DNA of 64,000 nt from Flavobacterium tegetincola DSM 22377 (GCF_000425485.1 NZ_KE384387.1:1-64000); one strand, 5' to 3'. Positions 45,527 through 55,596 are shown, counted from the stretch's first letter. The notes: generated by a model from the sequence alone, not told the origin. A program made the numbers and translations.

Positions 45527-47050
45527 ATGATAGACCCAACAACTCCTTCTGAAGTTCCAGCATTGACGTTAGAAGAAATTCAAAATTTTGAAGGAAAATA
45601 CCCGAAACAACTGTGGTATTTATTTTTAGTTGAAATGTGGGAACGTTTCTGTTTCTACGGAATGCGGGGCGTTTTAACCATTTTTATGGCAGACCAAGTT
45701 TTAGGTTTGGCTTTATCAGACAAAGAATCTAATTTAAAATACGGTGCGATTCAAGCCTTCGTTTATGCCTTTACTTTCATTGGTGGAATTTTTGCCGATA
45801 AAATTCTAGGATTTAAAAAATCCCTAGTTTTCGGTGGAATTGTTATGATTCTAGGAAATCTACTAATTGCTTTTGACCCTCATACCTATTTTTACGCAGG
45901 AATTACACTTTCCATTATTGGTACTGGTTTTTTCAAGCCAAACATCTCTTCAATGGTAGGCGATTTATATGCTGAAGATGACCCAAGACGTGATGCTGGA
46001 TTTGGATTATTCTATTCAGGAATTAACATTGGAGCACTTTTAGGTGGTGCAGTTTGTGTTTATCTAGGAACAAGTGAAGATTGGGGATGGAATTATGCCT
46101 TCCTATCAGCAGCTGTGGTAATGATAATTGGATTAATCACGTTTGCATTTATTCGAAAAAGTTTAGGGCCAATTGGAAATTCACCTCTTTTAGAAGTGCC
46201 TAAAGCCACTAGAACCACAAAAGAAATTGCAGTCTATGTAGGTTCACTTTTGAGTTTACCTTTAATTTATATCATGATTCGAAATACCGACTATACGGAT
46301 TACTTCATGTATACCATTGGCCCAATAGCCGTCTTATATTTCTTGTATGAAATGTTCAAAGAAAAAGAAATAAAATCGCAAAAGAAATTATTAGCTGCTT
46401 TCGTTTTTATTATTTTTTCTATTATATTTTGGGCATTTTTTGAACAAAGTGGTGGTTCATTAGCCTTATTTGCAAAAGACAATTTACACCACAGTTTATT
46501 GGGAATTGAAATGAATCCCAACATTATCAACAACACTTCTAATTCACTTTTCGTAATTATTTTCAGTCCCATTTTAGGATTAATTTGGTTAGCGATGGCG
46601 AAAAAGAAAATTGAACCCAACACAGTTATGAAATTCGGTATTGGATTTCTCTTTCTTGCCGCAGCATTTTATACATTTTATTATACTCGATTTTTTGCTG
46701 ATGTTGAAGGGTTAACCTCTTTAAACTTATTTACTTTTGCCTATTTAATTATAACTTTTGGAGAATTATGCTTGTCGCCAATTGGACTTTCAATCATGAC
46801 CAAACTTTCGCCAAAACGTCTTTCAGGAATGATGATGGGAATGTGGTTTCTGGCCAGTGCTTACGGTCAATATGCCGCAGGTTTATTAGGTGCTGGAATG
46901 TCATCGCCCGACGAAAATGCATCTTTAGTAACTAAATTACAAGGTTACACTGAAGGATATTACCAACTTTCAATATACGCCTTAATTGCCGGAGCTTTGT
47001 TAATTATTGTATCGCCTTTGATTCGAAAGTTAATGCAAGAAGTAAAATAA
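45527..47050 (+). CDS. POT/PTR-family peptide transporter 2
   Basis: 507 residues. Signature VEMWERFCFYGMRGVLTIFM, GTGFFKPNISSMVGDLY, and FWAFFEQSGGSLALFAKD in the middle. The C-terminal half carries LSPIGLSIMTKLSPKRLSG and GMWFLASAYGQYAAG. Own hairpin at 47061 downstream; preceded by the repeat-filled spacer, so possibly a separate transcript from transporter 1. Confidence 0.92.
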   Translation: MIDPTTPSEVPALTLEEIQNFEGKYPKQLWYLFLVEMWERFCFYGMRGVLTIFMADQVLGLALSDKESNLKYGAIQAFVYAFTFIGGIFADKILGFKKSLVFGGIVMILGNLLIAFDPHTYFYAGITLSIIGTGFFKPNISSMVGDLYAEDDPRRDAGFGLFYSGINIGALLGGAVCVYLGTSEDWGWNYAFLSAAVVMIIGLITFAFIRKSLGPIGNSPLLEVPKATRTTKEIAVYVGSLLSLPLIYIMIRNTDYTDYFMYTIGPIAVLYFLYEMFKEKEIKSQKKLLAAFVFIIFSIIFWAFFEQSGGSLALFAKDNLHHSLLGIEMNPNIINNTSNSLFVIIFSPILGLIWLAMAKKKIEPNTVMKFGIGFLFLAAAFYTFYYTRFFADVEGLTSLNLFTFAYLIITFGELCLSPIGLSIMTKLSPKRLSGMMMGMWFLASAYGQYAAGLLGAGMSSPDENASLVTKLQGYTEGYYQLSIYALIAGALLIIVSPLIRKLMQEVK

Positions 47051-47060
47051 TTAAAATATT

Positions 47061-47085
47061 AAAGCGACCTCATCAGTCGCTTTTA
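47061..47085 (+). terminator. Terminator after POT transporter 2
   Basis: AAAGCGAC/GTCGCTTT stem with 7-nt loop, then TTT-rich sequence. Confidence 0.6.
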
Positions 47086-47175
47086 TCATTTCTAAAGCAA
47101 ATGGTCTGTCGTATACCTTTTTTTGTTTTATTTGTAAAAGAAAAACAGATCGTAAATTAATCAATACCAATTTCC

Positions 47176-48822
47176 ATGGAACAGCAAAAGAATCCAACTT
47201 TTCGACAAACCGTCTCTTCGTTTAACAAAACCTTTTGGCTGGCCAGTTTTATGGAACTCATGGAACGATGGGCTTGGTACGGAATTTTTACACTTTTCGG
47301 ATTGTATCTTGTAGGTTCAACGGACGAAGGCGGATTAGGTTTTAACCACATCCAAAAAGGAAACATTATGGCAAATGTTACCGCCATTCTATATTTGCTT
47401 CCACTATTTTTTGGCGTAATTGCAGACCGAATTGGGTATAAACTTTCTCTTACTATCTCCTATGTCATCATGATTGCCGGTTATTATCTGATGGGAGAAG
47501 TCAGCACGTATTGGAGTATGTACATGGTTTTCCTACTCGTTGCGGTTGGTGCTGCATTTTTTAAACCGGTAGCTTCTGCGATTGTGGCAAGAAATACCAA
47601 CGACACTACTGGATCGATGGGTTTTGGAATTTTCTATATGATGGTAAATATTGGAGGATTTGCTGGTCCAGCGATGTCTTCGTATTTAAGAACGGAATAC
47701 GGATGGAAAATAATTTTCATTCAAGCCGCAGTTGTAATTGGATTAAATTTAATTTTTCTATTGCTTTTTTACAAAGAACCTAAAATTGACCGTACCAATA
47801 AAGAACCGATATTAACTGAAATTAAAAACTCATTACTTAGCATTGTTGAAGCTTTAAAAGACCAACGGCTTACTGTGTTATTGATTTTAATGATTGGATT
47901 TTGGACCATGTACAATCAACTTTTTTACACACTTCCTAACTTTATTGAAGATTGGATTAACACCAGTGTATTGAGTAACTGGATCAATGAAAACATACCT
48001 TTTCTTAGCAAAACCATCACACAAGATGGACAAGTTAAGGCAGAATGGTTTGCCAATTTAGATGCTTTTATGATTATTTTATTGCAAATTCCCATTTCTT
48101 ATTTTGTAATCAAAATGCGTCACATTAATGTTATTATCCGTGGAGCAATTATTGCCACCATTGGCGTAAGCTTGACTTTTTACACTCATAATGTCTGGTT
48201 TACTATTATTGGAACCATGATTTTTGCCGTTGGTGAGATGATGTCAAGTCCTACCCTATCTTCCTTCATCGCTTTGATTACCCCAAAAGGAAAAGAAGGA
48301 TTGTATCAAGGGACGTACTTTTTACCTGTTGCCGCGGGAAATTTTTTCACCGGATTTATCTCTGGAGATTTGTATCAAAAATGGTCGGATAAACTTTCGC
48401 TATTGCAAACCGAAATGGGAAAACGGAATATTGAAATGCCGAAAGTAATTAGTAAAGAACAGTTTATTGAACAAGGTTCACAAGCGATGAATCTGTCCAT
48501 AACCGAGTTTGAAAACACGTTTCACCTCAAAGACGCTAATTTAGATTATCCCGCAATCAGCACCCAATTTGTAGAAATGGCCACACGTAAGGGAATTGAT
48601 GTTTCAAATATCCAAACGCCTTTTTCAAAGAGCGATTATTTTACGTTAGCAGCACAAAAATTAAACATGAACAGCTGGGATATGACGCAAATGCTTTGGG
48701 ACAATTACAGTCCCAATAAAATATGGTACGTGGTTTTTGCGGTTGGTTTAGTTTCGATCGTTTCCCTAATCATATACGATCAATTTGTGGTAAAACCGCT
48801 TGAGAAAAAGAACTTGAATTAA
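47176..48822 (+). CDS. POT/MFS-family transporter 3, divergent, with a hydrophilic insert
   Basis: 548 residues. The first signature is altered to MELMERWAWYGIFTLFGLYL (ERW-AWYG instead of ERFxYYG). AAFFKPVASAIVARNTNDTT replaces the usual FKPNISS. Between membrane segments near the C-terminus (about residues 400-510) there is a ~110-residue hydrophilic stretch (MGKRNIEMPKVISKEQF... LDYPAISTQFVEMATRKGID) absent from the neighbours. It may transport a different substrate or bind something at the membrane face. Confidence 0.85.
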   Translation: MEQQKNPTFRQTVSSFNKTFWLASFMELMERWAWYGIFTLFGLYLVGSTDEGGLGFNHIQKGNIMANVTAILYLLPLFFGVIADRIGYKLSLTISYVIMIAGYYLMGEVSTYWSMYMVFLLVAVGAAFFKPVASAIVARNTNDTTGSMGFGIFYMMVNIGGFAGPAMSSYLRTEYGWKIIFIQAAVVIGLNLIFLLLFYKEPKIDRTNKEPILTEIKNSLLSIVEALKDQRLTVLLILMIGFWTMYNQLFYTLPNFIEDWINTSVLSNWINENIPFLSKTITQDGQVKAEWFANLDAFMIILLQIPISYFVIKMRHINVIIRGAIIATIGVSLTFYTHNVWFTIIGTMIFAVGEMMSSPTLSSFIALITPKGKEGLYQGTYFLPVAAGNFFTGFISGDLYQKWSDKLSLLQTEMGKRNIEMPKVISKEQFIEQGSQAMNLSITEFENTFHLKDANLDYPAISTQFVEMATRKGIDVSNIQTPFSKSDYFTLAAQKLNMNSWDMTQMLWDNYSPNKIWYVVFAVGLVSIVSLIIYDQFVVKPLEKKNLN

Positions 48823-48961
48823 GTTTCAACTTCCATTGATACACGAACAATACGGCATTACTTGAATATAAAATTCTGATATGAGTTCTGTTTAAAAAAT
48901 TTTTGCTTTATTTGTAAGTCGTTCGACGAACCAAAAACTATTAATAGATAATTTATTTTAC

Positions 48962-50728
48962 ATGAGTCAAGTTTCAGCAACTGAAAACCCCAATTTCTTT
49001 GAGTCAAAAGTATTGGGACAACCTGCAGCACTTTTTGTGTTGTTTTTTACCGAAATGTGGGAGCGATTCTCCTTTTACGGAATGCGAGTCCTACTGATTT
49101 TATTTTTAACAGCAGCGATCACGGGTGGAAATCCAGGTTGGGGTTGGAATCCAGAAAACGCAGGAGCTTTATACGGAACCTACGCGATGCTACTTTATAT
49201 CACACCTATTTTTGGTGGAATTATTGCCGACAGATATATCGGATACCGTTGGGCCGTAGTTATAGGCTCCATAATTATGACATTAGGACACGCTGCGATG
49301 GCATTGGAGTCTGAATTCATGTTGTACCTCGGACTTGGATTATTGGTTATAGGAACTGGTTTTTTTAAACCAAACATGACCTCTATTTTATCCGAAATGT
49401 ATAAAGAATTTCCAGAGAAAAAAGATGGTGCTTACACGATTTTCTATATGGGTGTAAATGCGGGTGCTTTTTTCGGAATGATGTTGTGTGGTTATTTGGC
49501 TGCAAATTTGGGATGGCATTGGGGCTTTGGCTTAGCTGGAATTTTTATGTTATTAGGAACTATCCAATTTTGGTTGGCAAAACCACTTTTTGGAACTATT
49601 GGAGAAGTACCAAGTGCTGAAAAAAGAGCTCTTGAAACGGCACGAGTTGCTGCTTCTAAAAATGAAGACGACAAATTAAATCCATATACTCCTGTAGATA
49701 TTGCATTAATTTTTATTACAACAGTTATTGGTCTACTTTACGCGTTCAATGATCCGTTGTCAAAAATTGGAGACATCAACTTATTCCCTTTCAAAGTAGG
49801 TACTTTAGACGGTTCGATTGTGATGATTTTAGTGGCATTGGTATTGTTCTTGTTTCTAGTAATTTCAAGATTGATGCGTTACACTACAGTAATTCGTCAT
49901 AGAATGATCGCTGTAATTATATTTGCCTTTTTCACTATTTTCTTTTGGATGTCTTTTGAACAAGGTGCTTCCTCTTTAGTAATTTTTGCGAGAGATAGTG
50001 TGGACCGAAGCTTAGAAGGTACTTCCTTAACAATTTTCAACGTAGTAAATACTTTGCTAACCATTGTTCCTTTATTAATTATTTCATGGGTGTTGATTTT
50101 ATTGTGGAAACAAACGTACAAGAAAGCGTTGGGTTCTAACGTAGTTTTAGCTATAACGTTCATTGGAATTTGGGGAATTGCAATCTGGATGCTGTTAAAC
50201 GAATACAGTAAGTCGGCTTCAGAAATTGATCCAAGTTGGTTCTCTATTTTAAACTCATTCTTCATCATTGCTTTTGCGTCTACGATTTCAAAAATTTGGG
50301 ACAGTAAATTTAATCCACCCGCTGCTGTAAAGTACGGTTTAGGATTAATTATCATGGCTATTGGTTTTGGGTTATTAGCTTATGGAGCTTACGGAATTAC
50401 AGATGGTATTAAAGTATCAATGATTTGGTTGGTTTTAGCGTATTTATTCCACACATTGGGTGAATTATTCCTTTCTCCCGTTGGATTATCTTATGTTTCT
50501 AAATTAGTTCCAGCACGAATGATTGCATTTATGTTCGGAATGTGGTACTTGGCCATTGCCATTGGTAACAAATTAGCCGCTGTTTTAGGAGGTCAAATTG
50601 AAAACATTACCAATACCTATTCGCTTTCTACTTTTTTCCTAATATTCGCAATTGTACCTACAGTGGCTGGATTATTAGTAATTGCACTGAATCCAGTTTT
50701 GAAAAAACTAATGCACGGTGTTCGATAG
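48962..50728 (+). CDS. POT/PTR-family peptide transporter 4
   Basis: 588 residues, the longest of the four. It has the canonical EMWERFSFYGMRVLL, FGGIIADRYIGYRWA, GTGFFKPNMTSILSEMY and WMSFEQGASSLVIFA. The C-terminus MHGVR resembles the MHGIK end of transporter 1, so these two are the closest pair. Followed after 82 bp by a thioredoxin-like gene. Confidence 0.93.
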   Translation: MSQVSATENPNFFESKVLGQPAALFVLFFTEMWERFSFYGMRVLLILFLTAAITGGNPGWGWNPENAGALYGTYAMLLYITPIFGGIIADRYIGYRWAVVIGSIIMTLGHAAMALESEFMLYLGLGLLVIGTGFFKPNMTSILSEMYKEFPEKKDGAYTIFYMGVNAGAFFGMMLCGYLAANLGWHWGFGLAGIFMLLGTIQFWLAKPLFGTIGEVPSAEKRALETARVAASKNEDDKLNPYTPVDIALIFITTVIGLLYAFNDPLSKIGDINLFPFKVGTLDGSIVMILVALVLFLFLVISRLMRYTTVIRHRMIAVIIFAFFTIFFWMSFEQGASSLVIFARDSVDRSLEGTSLTIFNVVNTLLTIVPLLIISWVLILLWKQTYKKALGSNVVLAITFIGIWGIAIWMLLNEYSKSASEIDPSWFSILNSFFIIAFASTISKIWDSKFNPPAAVKYGLGLIIMAIGFGLLAYGAYGITDGIKVSMIWLVLAYLFHTLGELFLSPVGLSYVSKLVPARMIAFMFGMWYLAIAIGNKLAAVLGGQIENITNTYSLSTFFLIFAIVPTVAGLLVIALNPVLKKLMHGVR

Positions 50729-50810
50729 TTAAAAATGTTAATTCCATCTATACAATTTTCAGATTATGCTATTTGGTGTTATTTTTGGAAAAACAATTAA
50801 AAATATAATT

Positions 50811-51266
50811 ATGAAAAAGAATATCATACTGTTCCTTTTGGCTATTGGAAGTTGCGCAACTTACGCTCAGGAAATTAAATGGATGACTTTTAACGAAGCG
50901 ATGGAGGCACAGAAGAAAAATCCTAAACCTATCTTTATGGATGTCTATACCGATTGGTGTGGGCCGTGTAAGATGTTGGATAAAAATACTTTTTCAGATC
51001 CCGCATTCGCAGCGCATATTAGTAAAAACTATTATGCAGTAAAGTTCAATGGTGAAGGAACCGATGTAATTAAATACAAAGGACAAGTAATGACCAATCC
51101 CAACCACAATCCAAATGCTAGAGGAAGAAATGCAGCCCACCAATTTACTTCTTACTTAAAAGTACAAGGTTATCCGTCCATGTATATTTTGGATGCAAAA
51201 GGAGAACTTAAAAGTCCAATAGTAGGTTATTATACTGCTGACCAATTATTACCCCTTGTAAAGTAA
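50811..51266 (+). CDS. Secreted thioredoxin-family protein
   Basis: 151 residues from the ATG at 50811, which gives a clean signal peptide (MKKNIILFLLAIGSCATYAQ); an upstream in-frame ATG at 50766 would bury it. The thioredoxin fold has the redox motif TDWCGPCKMLDKNTF (CGPC) and cis-Pro in VQGYPSMYILDAKGE. Likely a periplasmic disulfide reductase or oxidase. The hairpin terminator that follows lies inside the 3' end of the convergent comEC gene. Confidence 0.92.
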   Translation: MKKNIILFLLAIGSCATYAQEIKWMTFNEAMEAQKKNPKPIFMDVYTDWCGPCKMLDKNTFSDPAFAAHISKNYYAVKFNGEGTDVIKYKGQVMTNPNHNPNARGRNAAHQFTSYLKVQGYPSMYILDAKGELKSPIVGYYTADQLLPLVK

Positions 51267-51271
51267 TAATA

Positions 51272-53308
51272 TCAATCAATTCTATAGAATCCCTTTTCGG
51301 CTACGGCATGAAAAGGGATTTTTTCTTTACTACATGTTTTTCTGAGTCTCTCAATTACACTTTTGTAGTTTGACGCGTCTGCAATTACAATCTCAGGTTG
51401 GTATGATTGCAAGAAGCGCTCAAAATTTACCGTTGGAGATTGCGTAATCAATAAAATGGAAGGTTTTAACTCTGGAACAAAAACCGAAGTACTATCCAAA
51501 ATCAGTACTTTATGCTTTCCATAATACAAAAGATCAGGAATTTTTTTGACTTTGACAATCGACGTTCCATTTGCTACATTAAAGGATTGAATATTTCGGT
51601 CTTTTCCAACCGCGACACTGTCATTAGAAAACACGATTACCTCATTGCCTACTCGTTCTAAAAGCAATGAACTGTTCCGCGACTGAAATACTAACAATTC
51701 ATTCTTATTTTTCGACTTGAAATCAAATGCAAAGAAACTTATTTGAAACAATAAAACAGATGTTAGAAGTAGTGCTGAAGTCCTGAAATTTCGATTGATA
51801 ATGAACCATCCCAAACCAAAAACCACTAAGTATAAACTAATCATCATCCAGAAATCAAAAGTAATATCTTTAAAAATAAAGTCTTCAAACGAAGCTACAG
51901 TTTCCACAATATAATTCAAGAATCGAATAAGGTATTCCAGAATTTTCACAACCATTGTGGGAAGTTCCGTCCAGAAAGCAGTCAAGACTACAATGAGTCC
52001 GACACCCATAATTATGGTGATTAAGAACATGATGAGAAGATTTGTGATAAAGAACAATCCTGGAAATTGATGGAAATAATAGAGACTCAACGGCATTGTT
52101 CCAAGTTGTGCCGCAAACGTAATGGTAAAAACCGTCCAAAGGTGATTCGTAATTTTATATTTCGGTTTCCACAAATCTTCAAAGACGGGTTGCAACCACA
52201 GAATGAAAAATAATGCCATGTAACTCAATTGAAATCCAACGTCAAATAAGAACGAAGGCTCAAATAATAGGATGAGAAAAATGGAACAATAGAATGTGTA
52301 AAATACGTACGTTTTTCGCCTCATATACATTCCAATGGCTACAAAAGAAAACATAGTAACTGAGCGAACTACAGAAGGCGTAAATCCCGCAACTAAGGCA
52401 AAAGACCACAGTGTTAGGATAATTGCAAGAACTTTAAAGACTCGAAAGCGATTTGAATTGGGAAGAAAATTTAAAAAAAATCTGAGAAACAAAACTACAA
52501 AACCCACGTGCAAGCCGGAAACGGAAAGAATATGAATCGCGCCTGCATACTGATAATTTTGCAAAACTGTAGGGTCCAAATCTTGCCTTTGACCGAGGAT
52601 CAAAGCATGAACAACACCTAATTCTTTCTGACTGAAACCACTGTTCTTTAAATTTTCAATAACGTTGTTTCTAAATATGGCGCTGTAATAATACAGATTT
52701 TTTTCTTTACTATTAAAAATGGAAATAGAAGAATCATCTGTAAAAACTTGTCCGTAAATTGATTTATTTTTCAGGAAAGAGCCATAGTCAAATTGATCTG
52801 GATTGAGTGGCTTTTGCAGCGGAAGAAGTTTAGAATGAATGCCTAATTTTGTTCCGATTTTTAAATCTGCTGCCGTTTTATCTTTTCTAAAATTTAAAAG
52901 AATTTTCCCACTAGAAGTTCCACCATTTAAACTGTACAGTTCAGCTGCAAAACGATTGTTCTTTTCAGTAGGTTTCCAACGCTCTACCAGAATCACCTTC
53001 ATGTACACTGATTCAGCTCCGAAAGCATTGGATTGCGAATAGTGATTTTCCTTGTTCGCATGCTGATGCAGTACCGCCGAAAAGTGGCCTACAGCAAAAG
53101 ACAATACAAAAGTAAGTAGTGTAAATATCCTAATGGAAATAGCATTCTTTCTTCTATAATTAATCAAAAAGACAGCTACGAAAAGTAAAAATGAGACCAC
53201 AAGAAAGTACAAACCGGTATTTAATTCAAAATTAAAATACCGATTGAAAATAATTCCAATAACAAAGAATAGTGTTAATTGCGTTAAAGGATATTGAAGC
53301 ACTTTCAT
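51272..53308 (-). CDS. comEC: ComEC/Rec2 family DNA-uptake membrane protein
   Basis: 678 residues. N-terminal membrane segments and an OB-like DUF4131 domain (~20-190), then the Competence core (GALSVSGLHVGFVV-like segment as IHILSVSGLHVGFVVLFLRF, SVVRSVTMFSFVAIGMYMRR, ~230-490) forming the inner-membrane channel for transforming DNA. The C-terminal ~170 residues occupy the place of the metallo-beta-lactamase-like domain, but no HxHxDH zinc motif is visible, so nuclease activity is doubtful. Converges on the thioredoxin gene with 5 bp between stops. Confidence 0.92.
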   Translation of the reverse strand: MKVLQYPLTQLTLFFVIGIIFNRYFNFELNTGLYFLVVSFLLFVAVFLINYRRKNAISIRIFTLLTFVLSFAVGHFSAVLHQHANKENHYSQSNAFGAESVYMKVILVERWKPTEKNNRFAAELYSLNGGTSSGKILLNFRKDKTAADLKIGTKLGIHSKLLPLQKPLNPDQFDYGSFLKNKSIYGQVFTDDSSISIFNSKEKNLYYYSAIFRNNVIENLKNSGFSQKELGVVHALILGQRQDLDPTVLQNYQYAGAIHILSVSGLHVGFVVLFLRFFLNFLPNSNRFRVFKVLAIILTLWSFALVAGFTPSVVRSVTMFSFVAIGMYMRRKTYVFYTFYCSIFLILLFEPSFLFDVGFQLSYMALFFILWLQPVFEDLWKPKYKITNHLWTVFTITFAAQLGTMPLSLYYFHQFPGLFFITNLLIMFLITIIMGVGLIVVLTAFWTELPTMVVKILEYLIRFLNYIVETVASFEDFIFKDITFDFWMMISLYLVVFGLGWFIINRNFRTSALLLTSVLLFQISFFAFDFKSKNKNELLVFQSRNSSLLLERVGNEVIVFSNDSVAVGKDRNIQSFNVANGTSIVKVKKIPDLLYYGKHKVLILDSTSVFVPELKPSILLITQSPTVNFERFLQSYQPEIVIADASNYKSVIERLRKTCSKEKIPFHAVAEKGFYRID
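51288..51324 (+). terminator. Terminator of the thioredoxin gene located inside comEC
   Basis: AATCCCTTTTC/GAAAAGGGATT stem (11 bp) followed by six T. It lies entirely within the last 18 codons of comEC on the opposite strand. Confidence 0.8.
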
Positions 53309-53330
53309 GAATCGAAAGTACTAAAAATAG

Positions 53331-54020
53331 TTATAGGTTTGACAACACTCTATTAATTTGAGCAAATGTTCTACTGTAGTAACTTTCTTTAGTTGAAGAG
53401 ATTATAACACCTCTAGAAGTTGAAGCATGAATAAACTTGATTTCGTCTCCAATAATATCCACTACCATCCCAACATGATTAATTACACGTTTTCCATTGG
53501 TTTTAAAGAAAATCAAATCGCCTTTCTTTACGCTAGATGAATCGATTTTTTCACCAACGGTTGCCATATCTCGTGAAGTTCGAGGAATAGACATGTCAAA
53601 TAAATTATATACTGCTGTAACCATTCCTGAACAATCCATTCCGTCTGGCGAAGTTCCTCCACCACGGTACCGAACTCCCAAAAACTGCATTGCATTATTA
53701 ATCATCTGAACTGCAACATAATTTTCTGGAGCAGAAATCTCGATATCTTCTGCATTGGCGTCCGAAATTACATTTTTAAGGTTGGAAACCGGCGCTTTTA
53801 CATTCTTACTTGTTGCACTTGCTTCTGCTTTTTTACTGCTTTTTTTAGAACTTTTACTTGAAGTAATTGGTCCGTCAGTTTTAGAAGTAGGATTGCTTGC
53901 TGGATTTTGATAGACGCCCTTTTTCACCGCTACTTTTTTGGAAGTAATAATTTGACTGTAGCCAAAAGATACCGTTAGTAACAAAAGGAATGTGAAATAA
54001 AGTTTCTTTGTAACAGCCAT
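53331..54020 (-). CDS. NlpC/P60 (C40) family cell-wall peptidase
   Basis: 229 residues. The signal peptide MAVTKKLYFTFLLLLTVSFG is followed by a Ser/Lys-rich linker (SSKSSKKSSKKAEAS) and the NlpC/P60 domain. The catalytic Cys is in SPDGMDCSGMVTAVY, the His in RVINHVGMVVDI and the third residue (His) in FIHASTSRGV. Cleaves peptidoglycan stem peptides in the periplasm. Single gene 22 bp upstream of comEC in the same direction, so possibly co-transcribed. Confidence 0.93.
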   Translation of the reverse strand: MAVTKKLYFTFLLLLTVSFGYSQIITSKKVAVKKGVYQNPASNPTSKTDGPITSSKSSKKSSKKAEASATSKNVKAPVSNLKNVISDANAEDIEISAPENYVAVQMINNAMQFLGVRYRGGGTSPDGMDCSGMVTAVYNLFDMSIPRTSRDMATVGEKIDSSSVKKGDLIFFKTNGKRVINHVGMVVDIIGDEIKFIHASTSRGVIISSTKESYYSRTFAQINRVLSNL

Positions 54021-54206
54021 ATTTATTTTTATTTTTCAAGCAATTTTTTCCAAACCGCTTTTAGATTTATGGATAAAAATGATTTAATAGTATAATCAAT
54101 TTATTTTTAAACGTAATTCAATTAGCAATTATTATACCATGCACAAACTTAATTAAAAAAAAATCAATTTTAAATACAAGAGATTGACTTTTAATAAAAT
54201 AAATTT

Positions 54207-55319
54207 TTATTTAATAGCAGCAACGATCAATTTAGCGGTTTTATCACTCGCTCCTTCGCCACCCAATTGCTTTTCTAATGCGGCATAATCGCTAAAAATT
54301 CGACTGCGTTTTTCAGCATCCAATATTTTTTCCAATTCAACCTTTATATTTTTTGTGTTGAATTCTTCTTGAATAAGCTCCTTCACCACTTCCCGATCCA
54401 TAATTAAATTGACCAAAGAAATGTATTTTAACGTAATGACACGTTTAGCAATTTGATAAGAAATCCAACTTCCTTTGTAGCAAACTACTTCCGGCACCTT
54501 GAACAACGCCGTTTCCAATGTTGCTGTACCAGAGGTAACCAAAGCTGCATGAGAAATGGACAGTAAATCGTAGGTTTTATTGGAGATGAAATGCACGTTT
54601 TCATTCTTCAAAAATGTTTTATAAAATGAAAAATCTTGACTCGGAGCGCCTGCTATAACAAATTGATATGCTTTAAAGTCGTCAACAACGCTTAACATAA
54701 CCTCCAACATTTTTGAAATTTCCTGCTTTCGGCTTCCAGGTAAAAGTGCAATAATCGGCTTATCGTCCAAATTATTGTCCCTCCGAAAATCAACTTCAGT
54801 AGTTACTGCACGATTTTTAATGGCATCAATTAAAGGATGTCCAACAAAGTGAACCGGATAACTGTGCTTCTTTTCATAAAACTCCTTTTCAAAAGGCAAA
54901 ATGATGTACATTTCATCCACATCACGTTTTATAGCCGTGATACGGTTTTCCTTCCAAGCCCAGATTTGTGGCGAAATATAATAATGGGTTTTCATGCCTC
55001 GTTTTTTTGCCCATTTTGCAATCCGCATATTGAAGCCTGGATAGTCAATAAAAATGAGCACGTCTGGCTGAAAAGCTACGATGTCTGCTTTACACTTTTT
55101 TATGTTTCCCAGAATGGTTCGCAAATTGATGATAACTTCACTGAATCCCATAAAAGCCAACTCACGGTAATGCTTGACCAATGTTCCACCTGCTTGTTCC
55201 ATCAAGTCGCCACCCCAAAACCGAATTTCGGCTTGAACGTCTTCCTTAAAAATTGATTTCATCAAATTGAATCCGTGTAAATCACCTGACGCTTCACCTG
55301 CAATTATATAGTATTTCAT
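54207..55319 (-). CDS. lpxB: Lipid-A-disaccharide synthase
   Basis: 370 residues from the conserved start MKYYIIAGEASGDLHGFNLM; an upstream ATG at 55343 gives 8 extra residues and would overlap the previous gene. Transfers the sugar from UDP-diacylglucosamine to lipid X during lipid A synthesis. GT19 family signatures: FWGGDLMEQAGG, IDYPGFNMRIAKWAKK, HFVGHPLIDA, IALLPGSRKQEI and VTSGTATLETAL. Third gene of a surE - small membrane protein - lpxB cluster with overlapping or abutting ends. Confidence 0.96.
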   Translation of the reverse strand: MKYYIIAGEASGDLHGFNLMKSIFKEDVQAEIRFWGGDLMEQAGGTLVKHYRELAFMGFSEVIINLRTILGNIKKCKADIVAFQPDVLIFIDYPGFNMRIAKWAKKRGMKTHYYISPQIWAWKENRITAIKRDVDEMYIILPFEKEFYEKKHSYPVHFVGHPLIDAIKNRAVTTEVDFRRDNNLDDKPIIALLPGSRKQEISKMLEVMLSVVDDFKAYQFVIAGAPSQDFSFYKTFLKNENVHFISNKTYDLLSISHAALVTSGTATLETALFKVPEVVCYKGSWISYQIAKRVITLKYISLVNLIMDREVVKELIQEEFNTKNIKVELEKILDAEKRSRIFSDYAALEKQLGGEGASDKTAKLIVAAIK

Positions 55320-55323
55320 ATGT

Positions 55324-55596
55324 TTACGCAAAAATGGTTGCAATCGTTACTACTAAGGTTGCCAAAACTACACCTCGTGCCATGAGTTCTTTATTGAATT
55401 TTAAAAGTAAAAAGAAGGCCACTAAATTTAAGATAGCACCGAGAGCAATTAATTTTCCCAATTGTCCTTGCCCTCTCAAAATTGTAAAACCTTCTACTAT
55501 TTCATAATCTGTAAAAAAGTGCAGAAACAAGTACACTCCAAGAGACGCTGCAATTATCCCAATTAAAAATCCGTATAGTAAATCTATTTTATTCAT
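55324..55596 (-). CDS. Small membrane protein between surE and lpxB
   Basis: 90 residues with three predicted membrane segments (LLYGFLIGIIAASLGVYLFL, LGKLIALGAILNLVAFFLLL, and a C-terminal GVVLATLVVTIATIFA). No family known to me, though small proteins in this position are usual in flavobacteria. It overlaps the end of surE by 8 bp and ends 4 bp before the lpxB start, so it is surely in one operon. A role in the envelope is inference. Confidence 0.85.
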   Translation of the reverse strand: MNKIDLLYGFLIGIIAASLGVYLFLHFFTDYEIVEGFTILRGQGQLGKLIALGAILNLVAFFLLLKFNKELMARGVVLATLVVTIATIFA

